Shown here: piece by piece, positions 22,784 through 33,947 of the stretch | Layout of the letters: every line of letters begins with the position of its first letter | Position numbering within the stretch: position 1 is the stretch's first letter | Assembly: GCF_021206925.1 (NCBI RefSeq) | Contig: NZ_JAJPRF010000021.1 | Location: 1-56,587, forward strand | Length of the DNA stretch: 56,587 nt | Direction: 5' to 3' | Source of the DNA: Rhodoflexus caldus | GTDB taxonomy: Bacteria > Bacteroidota > Bacteroidia > Cytophagales > Thermoflexibacteraceae | The notes under the pieces: generated by a model | The model's database searches: none | Seen by the model: only the letters and a program-made list of their open reading frames with translations | Told to the model about the DNA's origin: nothing | Translations under genes and position numbers: made by a program

Positions 22784-23796
22784 TAGGCAAATACAGGCAT
22801 AGGCACACCTTTAACCGTTGCTAATTTGATTTTGAACAAATGCCCACTGTTTGGGTATTGTTTCTTTTGGTCTTCGGTTAAGCCAATGGAGGCTGTGGTA
22901 ATGTATAATTCATCCAATTGCTCGCCGCCAAAAGTACAGGACGTAACGCGCCATGCGCCGGGTGTATGTACTTTCATCAGCGGTTGGCCTGTTGCAGGAT
23001 TGTAGCGCATAACTCCGCTGCCCTCCCACAGCGCAACCCATATCATGCCTTCCGAATCAATCGCCATGCCGTCGGGGTGCCCCATACTTTGGGGAATGCT
23101 GACGGCAACTCTGTTAAATTGGATATCTGCCGTTGCAGCATTGTAGTCATAGGCACGCACCTCGCCGGTGGGGGTATCAATGTAGTACATCCGTGAGGCA
23201 TCGGCCGTCCAAACAATCCCGTTGGAAATACCTACGCTGTCAATTTTTTTGGTGATTTTACCGTCAGCTTCCAGACAATACAGTGCACCATGTCTGCCTG
23301 ATGCGTTAATGGCCATCGTACCTGCCCAGAGCCTGCCTTGCGGGTCGCATTTGCCGTCGTTAAACCGATTGTCGGGCTTGTCTTTTTCGGGGGCAGCCAG
23401 TAGGCTAAATGTTTGCTTTTCAATATTATAGCGAAAAATGCCGTCTTGCAGCGCAACTACTGCGTTCCCTGTTTTGTCGGGAACGACCGTGCCTATTCTG
23501 CGCCCCATGTCGTAGGTTTGCAGGCTGCTGTCGGAGGGGTTAAAAACATGCAGTTTCCCTTTTTCAATATCAATCCACCATAGTTTTTGTTGCTGCCCAT
23601 ACCAGTAAGCCCCTTCACCCAACAATGCCCCTGCCGGCAGTACAACGGCGGCATCTACAACAGGATAGCTTGTTTCCGTATTCATTGCCAAAGCCTCATC
23701 AGATTGTTTGCTGTTGTCCGAGGGTGTAGTACAAGCTGCCAATAACCCTGCAAGCAACAGTTGCGTAATAGCATAAAGAAAAGTATATTTTCGCAT
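22780..23796 (-). CDS. SMP-30/gluconolactonase-like lipoprotein
   Basis: The 338-residue protein has a lipobox signal peptide (LLLAGLLAAC, Cys22). A six-bladed propeller of the SMP-30/regucalcin family follows. Metal-binding segments are seen in LGEGAYWYGQQQKLWWIDI (Glu), NRFNDGKCDPQGRLWAGTM (Asn), SNGIVWTADASRMYYIDT (Asn) and GHPDGMAIDSEGMIWVA (Asp). Family members hydrolyse sugar lactones with a divalent metal, and a periplasmic lactonase is the simplest reading. It is convergent with the MerR gene and divergent from the ABC exporter. No sugar dehydrogenase is adjacent; the GMC oxidoreductase lies 22 kb away. Confidence 0.88.
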   Translation of the reverse strand: MRKYTFLYAITQLLLAGLLAACTTPSDNSKQSDEALAMNTETSYPVVDAAVVLPAGALLGEGAYWYGQQQKLWWIDIEKGKLHVFNPSDSSLQTYDMGRRIGTVVPDKTGNAVVALQDGIFRYNIEKQTFSLLAAPEKDKPDNRFNDGKCDPQGRLWAGTMAINASGRHGALYCLEADGKITKKIDSVGISNGIVWTADASRMYYIDTPTGEVRAYDYNAATADIQFNRVAVSIPQSMGHPDGMAIDSEGMIWVALWEGSGVMRYNPATGQPLMKVHTPGAWRVTSCTFGGEQLDELYITTASIGLTEDQKKQYPNSGHLFKIKLATVKGVPMPVFAY

Positions 23797-23848
23797 AGTT
23801 GTAACGTAACCTAAACTGAGTTAATCGCATTCAATCTACAAAAATCCG

Positions 23849-24757
23849 GTGAACATTTTAGAAACAAACCAATTAGTCAAACGCTACGCAGGGCACACAG
23901 CCTTACAAGATGTGAGCATTGCTGTTCCGGAAGGTCAGATTTATGGGCTGCTGGGGCCAAATGGTGCAGGAAAAACCTCACTGATTCGGATTATCACGCA
24001 AATTACGGCACCCGATGAAGGCACTGTCAGTTTCATGAATGAGCCTTTGGCGCCTGTCCATCATCAGAAAATCGGTTATTTGCCCGAAGAGCGCGGGCTA
24101 TACCGCAAATCCAAAGTAGGGGAGCAACTGATGTATTTGGCACGCCTTCGCGGCATGAGCGAAAGTGAAGCCCGTCGGCGCATCCGTGCATGGTTAGAGC
24201 GGCTCAATCTGATGGATTGGGCTGCCAAGAATGTGGAAGACCTTTCCAAGGGTATGCAACAGAAGGTGCAATTTATTGCTACCGTTGTGCATCAGCCGCC
24301 GCTGATTATTTTGGATGAACCTTTCTCGGGTTTTGACCCCGTAAACTCTAACCTCATCCGCGATGAAATTCTGGAATTGCGGCGGCAGGGCAGCACTATC
24401 ATTTTCTCAACCCACCGCATGGATACCGTAGAAGAACTCTGCGATTATGTGGGCTTAATTAACCGTTCCCGAAAGGTATTGGAAGGCAAAAAAACAGATA
24501 TCAAGAATGCCTACAAAACCCATACATTTATTGTAGAAACCGATGCGCCCATTGCCCTGACAGAGAACGGCTATGAAGTGTTGCAATCGGAACCGACCGA
24601 AGACGGTATCTATCGGCATTTGGTGAAGATTCATCAGGGAACTAACAACGGGCTTTTACAGGCATGTATAGCTCAGTCAAACGTGGTTTCTTTCAGAGAA
24701 CAGATACCCGATATGCACGAAATTTTTATCCGCGTAGTAGCGGCTCACAGCAACTAA
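23849..24757 (+). CDS. ABC transporter ATP-binding protein (NatA-like)
   Basis: The 302-residue ATPase starts at a GTG (23849) that gives the family N-terminus NILETNQLVKRYAGHTALQDV. Walker A is GPNGAGKT (36-43), the signature is LSKGMQQ, Walker B plus catalytic Glu is IILDEPFSGFDP, and the switch His is in STHRMD. The C-terminal 80 residues form the extra domain common in DrrA/NatA-type exporters. The permease follows after 17 bases. Such pairs export sodium, drugs or lipids; the substrate here cannot be told from sequence. Confidence 0.93.
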   Translation: MNILETNQLVKRYAGHTALQDVSIAVPEGQIYGLLGPNGAGKTSLIRIITQITAPDEGTVSFMNEPLAPVHHQKIGYLPEERGLYRKSKVGEQLMYLARLRGMSESEARRRIRAWLERLNLMDWAAKNVEDLSKGMQQKVQFIATVVHQPPLIILDEPFSGFDPVNSNLIRDEILELRRQGSTIIFSTHRMDTVEELCDYVGLINRSRKVLEGKKTDIKNAYKTHTFIVETDAPIALTENGYEVLQSEPTEDGIYRHLVKIHQGTNNGLLQACIAQSNVVSFREQIPDMHEIFIRVVAAHSN

Positions 24758-24774
24758 AACCCTGAACCTGACTT

Positions 24775-26085
24775 ATGAACAACATATGGTTGATTGTGCA
24801 ACGGGAATACCTGATTCGCGTGCGCAAAAAAAGTTTTCTGATAATGTCTATTCTCGGCCCGATTCTGTTTGGGGCTATCATGTTTGTACCTGCGCTGATT
24901 ACCGTTTTCGTATCGGACGACGAAAAGCGCATTGCAATTGTTGATGAGAGCGGCCTGTTTCGCGACAAGTTTGAAAGCAGTAAATCACTGATTTTCAGTG
25001 TGGTTCCTATCAACATAGATGAGGCAAAAACTGCCCTGAAAGAGAAAAAATACGACGGCGTTCTGCTGATTCCCGATATTGACCTCAGTAATCCGCAGGG
25101 CTTTACCTATTTTTCGGAAGAGAGTTTAGCACCCATGACCAAGGCTAATTTGGAACGCACCATTCGGCAGGAGATAGAAGAACTCCGCATGATGCGCTCC
25201 GGCATTAAACAGGAGCAATTAGATAGCATTCGCGCCAAGGTTGATATTACCACCATTAAAATCGGCGAAGAAGGCGAAAAAGCCAGCAGTTCAGGCGCGG
25301 CCATGGTGATTGGCTATGTGGGCGCATTTTTTATTTACATCTTCATTTTCCTTTACGGCTCTCAAATTATGCGGGGAGTAATGGAGGAAAAAACCAACCG
25401 CATTATTGAGGTGCTGATTTGCTCGGTTCGCCCCTTTGACCTGATGATGGGCAAAATTATAGGCATCGGAGCAGTTGCGCTCACACAGTTCCTGATATGG
25501 GTGGTGCTGAGTTTGGGTATTACAACCGGCGTTTCAATGGCTTTTGGTTTGGATAAAGTGGCAGAAGCCCGTGCAAAAGGCCAAATGGAGCAATTGCAGC
25601 AAAACCCTGAAATGGCGAATGCGGTGGAGGTAAGCAATGCAATGGATGCCATTGCTTCCATCAATATGCCTGTTACGATAGCGGCTTTTCTGTTCTTCTT
25701 TTTTGCGGGCTATCTGATGTATGGTGCCATGTTTGCCGCTATCGGTGCGGCGGTGGACAATGAAACTGACAGCCAGCAGTTTATGCTGCCTATTACCATC
25801 CCGCTGATTTTTGCCATTATTTCACTTTCGGCAGTTATTGCCAATCCTAACGGGCAACTGGCTTTTTGGCTGTCGGTTGTGCCGCTGACTGCTCCCGTAG
25901 TAATGATGGCACGTGTACCGTTTACGGGAGCCAATTGGGAGTTATTTCTGTCTATGGGTATTTTGATTGCCTCTTTCATAGGCATGGTTTGGCTGGCAGG
26001 CCGCATTTACCGTGTCGGCATCCTTATGTACGGGAAAAAGCCCACTTATAAGGAAATCGGCAAGTGGCTTTTCTACAAGGCATAG
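24775..26085 (+). CDS. ABC-2 type permease (NatB-like)
   Basis: The 436-residue membrane protein has a first helix at about 20-43 and a large extracytoplasmic domain (about 45-170, including IAIVDESGLFRDKFESSK). Five or six helices follow from about residue 178 onward. The segment MRGVMEEKTNRIIEVLICSVRPFDLMMGKIIG is the diagnostic conserved loop of the NatB/YhaP-type permeases. Partner of the ATPase just upstream. The NlpC/P60 hydrolase gene follows after 32 bases and may be in the same transcript, but that is inference. Confidence 0.92.
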   Translation: MNNIWLIVQREYLIRVRKKSFLIMSILGPILFGAIMFVPALITVFVSDDEKRIAIVDESGLFRDKFESSKSLIFSVVPINIDEAKTALKEKKYDGVLLIPDIDLSNPQGFTYFSEESLAPMTKANLERTIRQEIEELRMMRSGIKQEQLDSIRAKVDITTIKIGEEGEKASSSGAAMVIGYVGAFFIYIFIFLYGSQIMRGVMEEKTNRIIEVLICSVRPFDLMMGKIIGIGAVALTQFLIWVVLSLGITTGVSMAFGLDKVAEARAKGQMEQLQQNPEMANAVEVSNAMDAIASINMPVTIAAFLFFFFAGYLMYGAMFAAIGAAVDNETDSQQFMLPITIPLIFAIISLSAVIANPNGQLAFWLSVVPLTAPVVMMARVPFTGANWELFLSMGILIASFIGMVWLAGRIYRVGILMYGKKPTYKEIGKWLFYKA

Positions 26086-26117
26086 GTTTTCTCTGATTTT
26101 TGCGCTAAAATAGCACT

Positions 26118-26597
26118 ATGAAAATAGTGCTATTTTTTATTGCTTTTGTATGGTTTTCTGTGCCTTTACAGGCGCAACATACTGCATCGGCCGACAGCAG
26201 TACGGCAGTGCAATTGGTGGATTTTGCGGAAAACTTTCTGGGCGTGCCTTATCGGTATGCGGGCAAAACACCCCAAGCATTTGATTGCTCGGGTTTTGTG
26301 CAATATGTCTTCAGCCGTTTTGGGGTTTCCATGCCAGCTTCTTCTTCGCTCTACGCCCATTTGGGAAAGGAAATACCGCTTTCAGAAGCACGCCCGGGCG
26401 ATATTTTGGTTTTTACGGGTACAAATTCTGCCATTCGCAGCCCCGGGCATGTAGGTATTGTTACTGCTTCCGACGGCCAAAATCCGTGTTTTATTCATGC
26501 CTCGTCTGCACCCAAGACCTATTGCGTAACCCGTAATTATTTAACTGACGGCCACTATCGCAAGCGTTTTCTGAAAGTAATACGGGTTTTGCCGTAA
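26118..26597 (+). CDS. Secreted NlpC/P60 (C40) peptidase
   Basis: The 159-residue protein has a signal peptide (residues 1-20, cleavage at LQAQ) and a single NlpC/P60 domain. Catalytic Cys57 is in FDCSGF, His111 in SPGHVGIV, and the third polar residue His127 in CFIHASS. It should cleave murein stem peptides (gamma-D-Glu-meso-DAP type bond) in the periplasm. No cell-wall-binding domain is attached. It is convergent with the tail-specific protease gene, and the shared 3' hairpin at 26600-26640 separates them. Confidence 0.93.
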   Translation: MKIVLFFIAFVWFSVPLQAQHTASADSSTAVQLVDFAENFLGVPYRYAGKTPQAFDCSGFVQYVFSRFGVSMPASSSLYAHLGKEIPLSEARPGDILVFTGTNSAIRSPGHVGIVTASDGQNPCFIHASSAPKTYCVTRNYLTDGHYRKRFLKVIRVLP

Positions 26598-26599
26598 GC

Positions 26600-26640
26600 A
26601 AAAAAAGAGCTCACATTTCTTTGAAAAAAATGTGAGCTCT
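26600..26640 (-). terminator. Terminator for the tail-specific protease gene, possibly bidirectional
   Basis: A perfect 13-bp stem (26606-26618 with 26628-26640, core GAGCTCACA/TGTGAGCTC) is followed on the minus strand by T's at 26605-26600. On the plus strand the run after the stem is poor. It would therefore stop the protease transcript better than the NlpC transcript. Confidence 0.85.
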
Positions 26641-26682
26641 CACAGGCAAAAACTTCTAAGGCCGCTGTGTATTTGCGGTGTG

Positions 26683-28827
26683 CTACATGATATCGCGCAG
26701 CACCTGCAAGGCTTCATTCAGGTACACATCTTTTTTCAGCGTACCAATCCACTCCTTGTTTTTGCGGATGCGGGTAGAGTCCAGATTAATTTCGGGTAGG
26801 TCTGCTTTGGCGTTGATAAATTCCAAATCGGAATTGAAGCGCAGGTTAGCATCTGCTTTGCGGGCTTCTTCGCGGTCTTTGGCCTGTTGCGCACGGAATT
26901 TTTCCAAATTTAAAGACACCTCTGTTTCATCGCGCAGGCGTTTGAGTCGGTTAGCTGTTTGCTCAATCAGCGAGAATTGCGGGTTTTTGGCAACGCGTTC
27001 TTTGCTGTTGTTTTTGGCTTTGGCAAACTTGGCTTCATTTTCAATAAGTGCCTTATATTTCAGCGGTGCAATCTCATCGGGAGGCAGCGGATATAATTCC
27101 TGTTTCTCTCCTATTTTCAAGTAGCTGTAATTATCGGGCAATACAATGTCTGGTATGACACCTTTCAACTGGTTGGTTGTGCCATTGACGCGATAAAACT
27201 TCTGGATGGTAAGCATCAGCGAGCCCAAGGGCTTAACGCTGTTAAATTGCGCAGGCAACATGCGGTCTAAGTCCATAATAGTTTGCACGGTGCCTTTGCC
27301 AAAAGTGGAGTTGCTGCCGATAACAATGCCGCGCTTGTAGTCCTGAATAGCCCCTGACAGGATTTCGGAAGCCGATGCGCTGAAAGAATTGACCATCACC
27401 ACCAGAGGGCCTCCATAAACAACCGAAGGGTCTGTATCTTCCAACACAATGGGCGCTCCCGATTTGGCTTTTACCTGCACCACAGGGCCTTTTTCAATAA
27501 ACAGGCCGGTCATTTCAATCACGTCTTGCAGCGAGCCGCCGCCGTTGTTGCGTAGGTCTAATACAATGCCTTCTACGCCTTCTGCTTTGAGTTTTTCCAA
27601 CTCCTTGCGCATATCTTCTCCGCAGTTGCGTCCGCCGCTGTTGCTAAAATCAGCATAGAAGCCGGGCAGGTATATATACCCCATTTTTCGGTTGTTCTTA
27701 TCGCTGATGATGGAAGATTTTACATAAGCCTCTTCACGAATCACCACGTCGCGAATGATGGGAATAACTTTTACGGTTCCGTCAGGTTTGCGCACAGTCA
27801 GGCGCACTTCCGTGCCTTTTTTGCCTTTGATGAGGCGCACAGCATTATCTAAACGCATCGTGGTAACATCCACCGGTTCTCCACCGGCCTGTGCCACTGC
27901 CAATATGTAATCTCCGGCGCGCAGCTCGCCTTGTCGCCACGAGGCACTGCCCGGAATAATTTCAACGACTTTAATCAACCCGCCGCGTTCTTGCTGCAAT
28001 TGTGCGCCAATGCCCTCAAAGCGACCTGAAAAGTCTTCATCAAATCGTTCTTTGGCTTTCGGAGCGTAGTAGTTGGTGTGCGGGTCAAAGGTGGCGGTAA
28101 TAGCGTTGATGTAGGTAGAAAGCTGCTCGGGTTTTTCAGTTTCTCTCAAACGCTTGAAATATTCTTTAAAGTCTTTGCTGGTGTTGTCGCGGGCATCGCG
28201 CTCCAACTCTGCAAGGCTTTTGTTGCGAATGGCTGAGGTATCGTTCGGATTTTTCTTGGCCTGTTCCTGTATGTCGAGCGTGTTGCTCAGGCGCGTCATG
28301 GTGTAGTATTTCAGGTATTTTTGCCATTGCAATTTCAGGTCTGCCTCGTCTTTGGCAGGTTTGGTTTTTTCGGGGTCGGTTTGATAGGTTTCGTTCAGGG
28401 TGAAATCAAAAGGCTGTGCCAAAATTTCATCGCAGAATTGTTCGGCTTGTGCAATGCGTTTGTTGAGCAACTGATGAGCAAGGTCGTAGAACTGATAGCG
28501 ACCATTGTTGATTTCATCATCTAATTGTAACTCATAAGCTGCCAGTGTTTGCAAGTCGGTTTGTGTGAAAAATCGTTTATTAAAATCCAACTGGTCAATG
28601 AAAATCTTGTACATTTTTTTGGAAAAATCATCATCGATTTTCACGGCTGCATAGTGGCGAGCTTGCAGGCTTTGCATCACTAAGCGCAATAATACCTGTT
28701 CACGGTCTAAGTCGTCCCCCGCATTGATACGGTTTGGGCTGTAAGACATGAGCAGTAACAAGCCCGCACAAAGGGTAGCTACTTTCAGCGACTTTTTCAT
28801 GATACTGATGGGCGTTATTTTCCTCAT
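26683..28827 (-). CDS. Carboxy-terminal (tail-specific) processing protease, S41A
   Basis: The ATG at 28827 gives about 714 residues (28800 is a second candidate); in-frame codons up to 28875 overlap the sdhB terminator. A signal peptide is followed by the N-terminal Tsp domain (LDFNKRFFTQTD), then a PDZ domain (FEGIGAQLQQERGGLIKVVEI). The Ser-Lys protease core follows, with Ser in NSFSASASEIL and Lys in STFGKGTVQ. The long C-terminal DUF3340-like helical region is also present. This is the Prc/Tsp architecture, degrading periplasmic proteins from their C-terminus. It is downstream of sdhB on the same strand but insulated by a terminator. A loose -7 element (TAACTTTA, 28849-28842) precedes it. 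Confidence 0.95.
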   Translation of the reverse strand: MRKITPISIMKKSLKVATLCAGLLLLMSYSPNRINAGDDLDREQVLLRLVMQSLQARHYAAVKIDDDFSKKMYKIFIDQLDFNKRFFTQTDLQTLAAYELQLDDEINNGRYQFYDLAHQLLNKRIAQAEQFCDEILAQPFDFTLNETYQTDPEKTKPAKDEADLKLQWQKYLKYYTMTRLSNTLDIQEQAKKNPNDTSAIRNKSLAELERDARDNTSKDFKEYFKRLRETEKPEQLSTYINAITATFDPHTNYYAPKAKERFDEDFSGRFEGIGAQLQQERGGLIKVVEIIPGSASWRQGELRAGDYILAVAQAGGEPVDVTTMRLDNAVRLIKGKKGTEVRLTVRKPDGTVKVIPIIRDVVIREEAYVKSSIISDKNNRKMGYIYLPGFYADFSNSGGRNCGEDMRKELEKLKAEGVEGIVLDLRNNGGGSLQDVIEMTGLFIEKGPVVQVKAKSGAPIVLEDTDPSVVYGGPLVVMVNSFSASASEILSGAIQDYKRGIVIGSNSTFGKGTVQTIMDLDRMLPAQFNSVKPLGSLMLTIQKFYRVNGTTNQLKGVIPDIVLPDNYSYLKIGEKQELYPLPPDEIAPLKYKALIENEAKFAKAKNNSKERVAKNPQFSLIEQTANRLKRLRDETEVSLNLEKFRAQQAKDREEARKADANLRFNSDLEFINAKADLPEINLDSTRIRKNKEWIGTLKKDVYLNEALQVLRDIM

Positions 28828-28861
28828 AGCCCTTATAGATTTAAAGTTAGTGCAATTAACG

Positions 28862-28893
28862 TAAAAAAAGTGCAAGGATTATGCCCTTGCACT
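28862..28893 (-). terminator. Terminator after sdhB
   Basis: A perfect 9-bp stem (28869-28877 with 28885-28893, AGTGCAAGG/CCTTGCACT) with a 7-base loop is followed on the minus strand by CTTTTTTTAC. It lies 36 bases beyond the sdhB stop and directly upstream of the protease promoter region. Confidence 0.85.
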
Positions 28894-28928
28894 CTTAACA
28901 TTAACGTAAACTGAAAAGTTTTTGTTGG

Positions 28929-29678
28929 CTACACGTATTCGGAAGTAGCTTTTGCGGTCAGATACTCGCGGTTGAGTATCGCGATATTGGCCAGAGAAAT
29001 CTCTTTGGGGCACTCTGCCGCACAGGCTCCTGTGTTGGTACATGCACCGAAACCTTCCTCGTCCATTTTGGCAACCATTTGTTCCACGCGTTTTTTGCGC
29101 TCTATCTGTCCTTGCGGCAGCATGGAAAGTTGTGCTACTTTGGCAGATACGAAGAGCATGGCAGAGGCATTTTTGCAGGCAGCCACGCACGCTCCGCAGC
29201 CGATACAAGTAGCCGCATTAAATGCCGCATCGGCAACTTCCTTGGAAATCGGAATTTCGTTGGCATCGGGTGCGTTGCCTGTGTTTACGGAGATGTAGCC
29301 TCCTGCCTGAATGATACGGTCGAAGGCGCTTCTGTCCACCACCAAGTCTTTCACTACGGGGAAAGCCTTGGCACGCCACGGCTCAACAACGATTGTATCG
29401 CCGTCTTTGAACGAGCGCATGTGCAATTGGCAGGTGGTAGTTTGCTCCGGGCCGTGCGGATGGCCGTTGATATACATGCTGCACATACCGCAAATACCCT
29501 CGCGGCAGTCGTGGTCAAAAGCAATCGGGTCTTCGCCTTTGAGCAGCAACTCCTCGTTCAATACGTCAAACATTTCCAGAAAAGACATATCGGGCGATAC
29601 ATCTTTCACGTGATAAGTTTTCAGTTCGCCCTTGCTGTTGGCATTTTTTTGCCGCCAAACTTTAAGTGTCAGGTTCAT
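28929..29678 (-). CDS. sdhB: Succinate dehydrogenase / fumarate reductase iron-sulfur subunit
   Basis: The 249-residue protein carries the three clusters that pass electrons from the flavin to the quinone. The [2Fe-2S] ligands are in [12 protein letters not shown] plus a later Cys in TTCQLHMRS. The [4Fe-4S] and [3Fe-4S] ligands are in [15 protein letters not shown] and [15 protein letters not shown]. It is the last gene of sdhCAB, 37 bases after sdhA, with its own terminator. The set resembles the Bacteroidota/epsilon-type quinol:fumarate reductases as well as succinate dehydrogenases, so direction in vivo is not decided by sequence. Confidence 0.96.
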   Translation of the reverse strand: MNLTLKVWRQKNANSKGELKTYHVKDVSPDMSFLEMFDVLNEELLLKGEDPIAFDHDCREGICGMCSMYINGHPHGPEQTTTCQLHMRSFKDGDTIVVEPWRAKAFPVVKDLVVDRSAFDRIIQAGGYISVNTGNAPDANEIPISKEVADAAFNAATCIGCGACVAACKNASAMLFVSAKVAQLSMLPQGQIERKKRVEQMVAKMDEEGFGACTNTGACAAECPKEISLANIAILNREYLTAKATSEYV

Positions 29679-29715
29679 ATTTTGAGCGTCTTTTAATCGT
29701 TACACAAGGATTTTC

Positions 29716-31632
<1,917 letters not shown>

Positions 31633-31704
31633 AATCGGCTGTGGATTTATTGTCTGAATAATTTGTGAATCAAATTTGTTTGCATAATAGGCTGAAAAGC
31701 CGCA

Positions 31705-31740
31705 AGAAAAAATCCTAAGAGTTGCCGGAACCTTAGGATT
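31705..31740 (-). terminator. Terminator-like hairpin between sdhC and sdhA (attenuator candidate)
   Basis: The arms 31711-31719 and 31732-31740 pair perfectly over 9 bases (AATCCTAAG/CTTAGGATT). On the minus strand they are followed by TTTTTTC (to about 31705). The right arm overlaps the sdhC stop codon at 31741-31739. Because sdhA and sdhB are downstream, it could partly stop transcription or stabilise the sdhC end. Confidence 0.75.
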
Positions 31741-32416
31741 ACATGCTTCGCAGATACATCATCACCGGAATAACGGCATAGCCCAGCGGAATGAGGATGC
31801 AAAAAGCCAATCCCAATTTTTGGATGAGCGGGGTGTATTTTACATGGTTCAGTCCCAGCGTTTGGAAAGCACTTTGGAAACCGTGTGACAAATGGAATCC
31901 GATAAAGCCCATGCTCAATACGTAAAACGCTACAATTTCAGGGCGTTTAAATGCCTCACTGACAACCAGATAGAGGTCTTTTACTTGAACGCCGTCAATA
32001 CCTGTTACAGGCATTTGTCCGAATTTCATCTGCCACCAGAAGCCTGCCAAATGGCCTACGATAAACAACAATACGAAACTTCCCAAAAAGCCCATGTTGC
32101 GGGAAGCCCACGAAGAGCGGTTTTCTACAATGGCATATTGCACGGGGCGCGCCTGACGGTTTTTAATCGTTAAAATAGTGGATTGGATGATGTGCAGCAG
32201 GATAAAGGCAAAGTTGCCAATGGAAATGGTTTGAATAATAGGGCTGGTGGTCATGAATTTAGCATACAGGTTGAATGATTTGCCGCCGTCGTTGGCAAGC
32301 AATTGCAGGTTGCCCAACAGGTGAACCACCAAAAACAGACATAAAAACAGGCCTGTAAGCGCTACTACCACCTTACGGCCGATTGTGCTGGTAAGAGTTT
32401 TGGTAAACCAGTTCAT
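31739..32416 (-). CDS. sdhC: Succinate dehydrogenase cytochrome b subunit
   Basis: The 225-residue membrane anchor has five hydrophobic helices starting with [23 protein letters not shown]. It is the single-chain type that replaces the SdhC/SdhD pair and carries two haems. Candidate haem His residues are in [24 protein letters not shown] and GFHLSHGFQ. First gene of sdhCAB. A strong promoter (TTG-N19-TAGCTTTG) ends about 54 bases upstream of the ATG. Confidence 0.94.
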   Translation of the reverse strand: MNWFTKTLTSTIGRKVVVALTGLFLCLFLVVHLLGNLQLLANDGGKSFNLYAKFMTTSPIIQTISIGNFAFILLHIIQSTILTIKNRQARPVQYAIVENRSSWASRNMGFLGSFVLLFIVGHLAGFWWQMKFGQMPVTGIDGVQVKDLYLVVSEAFKRPEIVAFYVLSMGFIGFHLSHGFQSAFQTLGLNHVKYTPLIQKLGLAFCILIPLGYAVIPVMMYLRSM

Positions 32417-32469
32417 AGAATAAGCGGGTTTATGCTTGAAAGATGTCCGAATAACTAATGGAATTTCCT

Positions 32470-32500
32470 CAAAGCTAATCGCAAATGCTTTTTAAAACAA
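32470..32500 (-). promoter_or_regulatory. Promoter of sdhCAB
   Basis: On the minus strand, TTGT (32500-32497), a 19-base spacer, and TAGCTTTG (32477-32470) match the Bacteroidota consensus. The expected transcript start is near 32463, about 47 bases before the sdhC ATG. Confidence 0.65.
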
Positions 32501-32536
32501 TTTGCACGCAAATAAGGCCGTAAAAAAGCAAAAAAA

Positions 32537-33907
32537 TCAGGCTGTCAGCGCGGTATAAGCCGTGTAAATGAGCGCAAGCAGCAGTGGCGGCAAAAACACA
32601 TCCCGCTCAAATTGCCAGAATCGCAGTTGCCAAAACCGATAGCTCAGGCCGGCACAATAGGCATTGTAGAACAACAAGCAACTGATAATGGTGGCCAGCG
32701 GTTGTGCCAAAATGCCTGCATACGGAGCGATGATAACCGCCGCCACAATAAAAATAGTGCCTGTAATGCCGCTGACAATGTGCCATACAACGCGGTTACT
32801 GATGGTGAACAAATGCAGATGCATGGCACCGTGCCTTTGCAGCAGCCCGCCCATGCCCAACAATGCCCACAGCAGCGGTTCGGGGAACTGCACGTTGCTG
32901 CCGATAAACGCCAATGCCTGCCTGCCTGCTATGCCTGCACCCATCCAAGGCAGCACATACGCCCAATAGGAACGCTGCATTCCTTGCCTTGCAACGCCCA
33001 TCAATACGCCTAAGTCCTTAGCGGCAAACAATGAAGCCAAACGCGGCAGTTTGCTGTAAAACGGTGCCTGCGAAAAATCGGTAATGATTTGCAAAAGGCG
33101 CATACCTGTTGTGAAGGAAGCACTTGTTGCCACAGGCATCATGCGGGCAAAAACGAGTACAGAGATTTGTGCCGTGCCAAAGGCAAACAGCACGCCCAAC
33201 CCCGAGCGCCATGCAATTTGCCACACTTCGGAGAAGAGTGCTTTGTCAAAAGGCAATCTCTGTCGGGTGTAGGTGCTGCCCAAGTGATGCGCCAGTTGGC
33301 GGTTGCGCCATACGCCAACCAGTGCCCAAAATTGATTGGTGGCAATCAGCCCCAGTACGCCACCTTCGGCCAGCAGTACCGCCAAATTGGTAAGCGCCGT
33401 GCCAAGTCCTGTCAGAATTTCCCAGCGCCGCAACACCGGCACGTGGTTCAATCCTTCCAGAAATGCTTTGTAGCGGTTGCCCTGCAAATAAACCAGCGAA
33501 ACCGTTAAAACAACTACCCATGCTGCCCAGCCTTCCTTCGGATTAGCAAGTGTGTTGATAAAAGGTTGCAAATAATAAGTGCCTGCCAAAAGCAATAAAC
33601 CAAAAGCGGCAAGGCTTAACCACGTGTAGATGCGGCGCATGTTGTTGTAAAGCCGTACGATGCGCTGCTCATCGTTGTGCCCTTTGGCAAGGGCAATGAG
33701 GCGTGAAAAAGTAGGGGTAAACCCCAAATCAATGGCAGTTTGCAGGCTAACAATAAACAGCAGCACATTCCAAAGACCTGTTTCTGCCACATCCAAACGG
33801 CGCAATGCCAAAGGCAGTACCAGCATGGAAAGCGCTCGAGCCGCAAAACTCCCCCAAGTGGTCAGTGTAGGGGAATTCCATAAAAACAATAGAAACCGTT
33901 CCACCAA
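32537..33907 (-). CDS. Polysaccharide flippase-like membrane protein (Wzx/MATE-type)
   Basis: The 456-residue protein has about twelve hydrophobic segments. The start TWGSFAARALSMLVLPLALRRLDVAETGLWNVLLF resembles the oligosaccharide flippase (Wzx/RfbX) family, in which lipid-linked sugars are moved across the inner membrane. The segment QTAIDLGFTPTFSRLIALAKG matches the family's second helix pair. No glycosyltransferase or polymerase genes are nearby, so it is an orphan flippase and the substrate is unknown. It lies 120 bases upstream of sdhC on the same strand. The sdh promoter lies in that gap, so sdh need not depend on this transcript. Confidence 0.85.
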   Translation of the reverse strand: MVERFLLFLWNSPTLTTWGSFAARALSMLVLPLALRRLDVAETGLWNVLLFIVSLQTAIDLGFTPTFSRLIALAKGHNDEQRIVRLYNNMRRIYTWLSLAAFGLLLLAGTYYLQPFINTLANPKEGWAAWVVVLTVSLVYLQGNRYKAFLEGLNHVPVLRRWEILTGLGTALTNLAVLLAEGGVLGLIATNQFWALVGVWRNRQLAHHLGSTYTRQRLPFDKALFSEVWQIAWRSGLGVLFAFGTAQISVLVFARMMPVATSASFTTGMRLLQIITDFSQAPFYSKLPRLASLFAAKDLGVLMGVARQGMQRSYWAYVLPWMGAGIAGRQALAFIGSNVQFPEPLLWALLGMGGLLQRHGAMHLHLFTISNRVVWHIVSGITGTIFIVAAVIIAPYAGILAQPLATIISCLLFYNAYCAGLSYRFWQLRFWQFERDVFLPPLLLALIYTAYTALTA

Positions 33908-33947
33908 TAATTATTCAGCCGCAAAGAAAGGACAAGGGCGGTGAATT

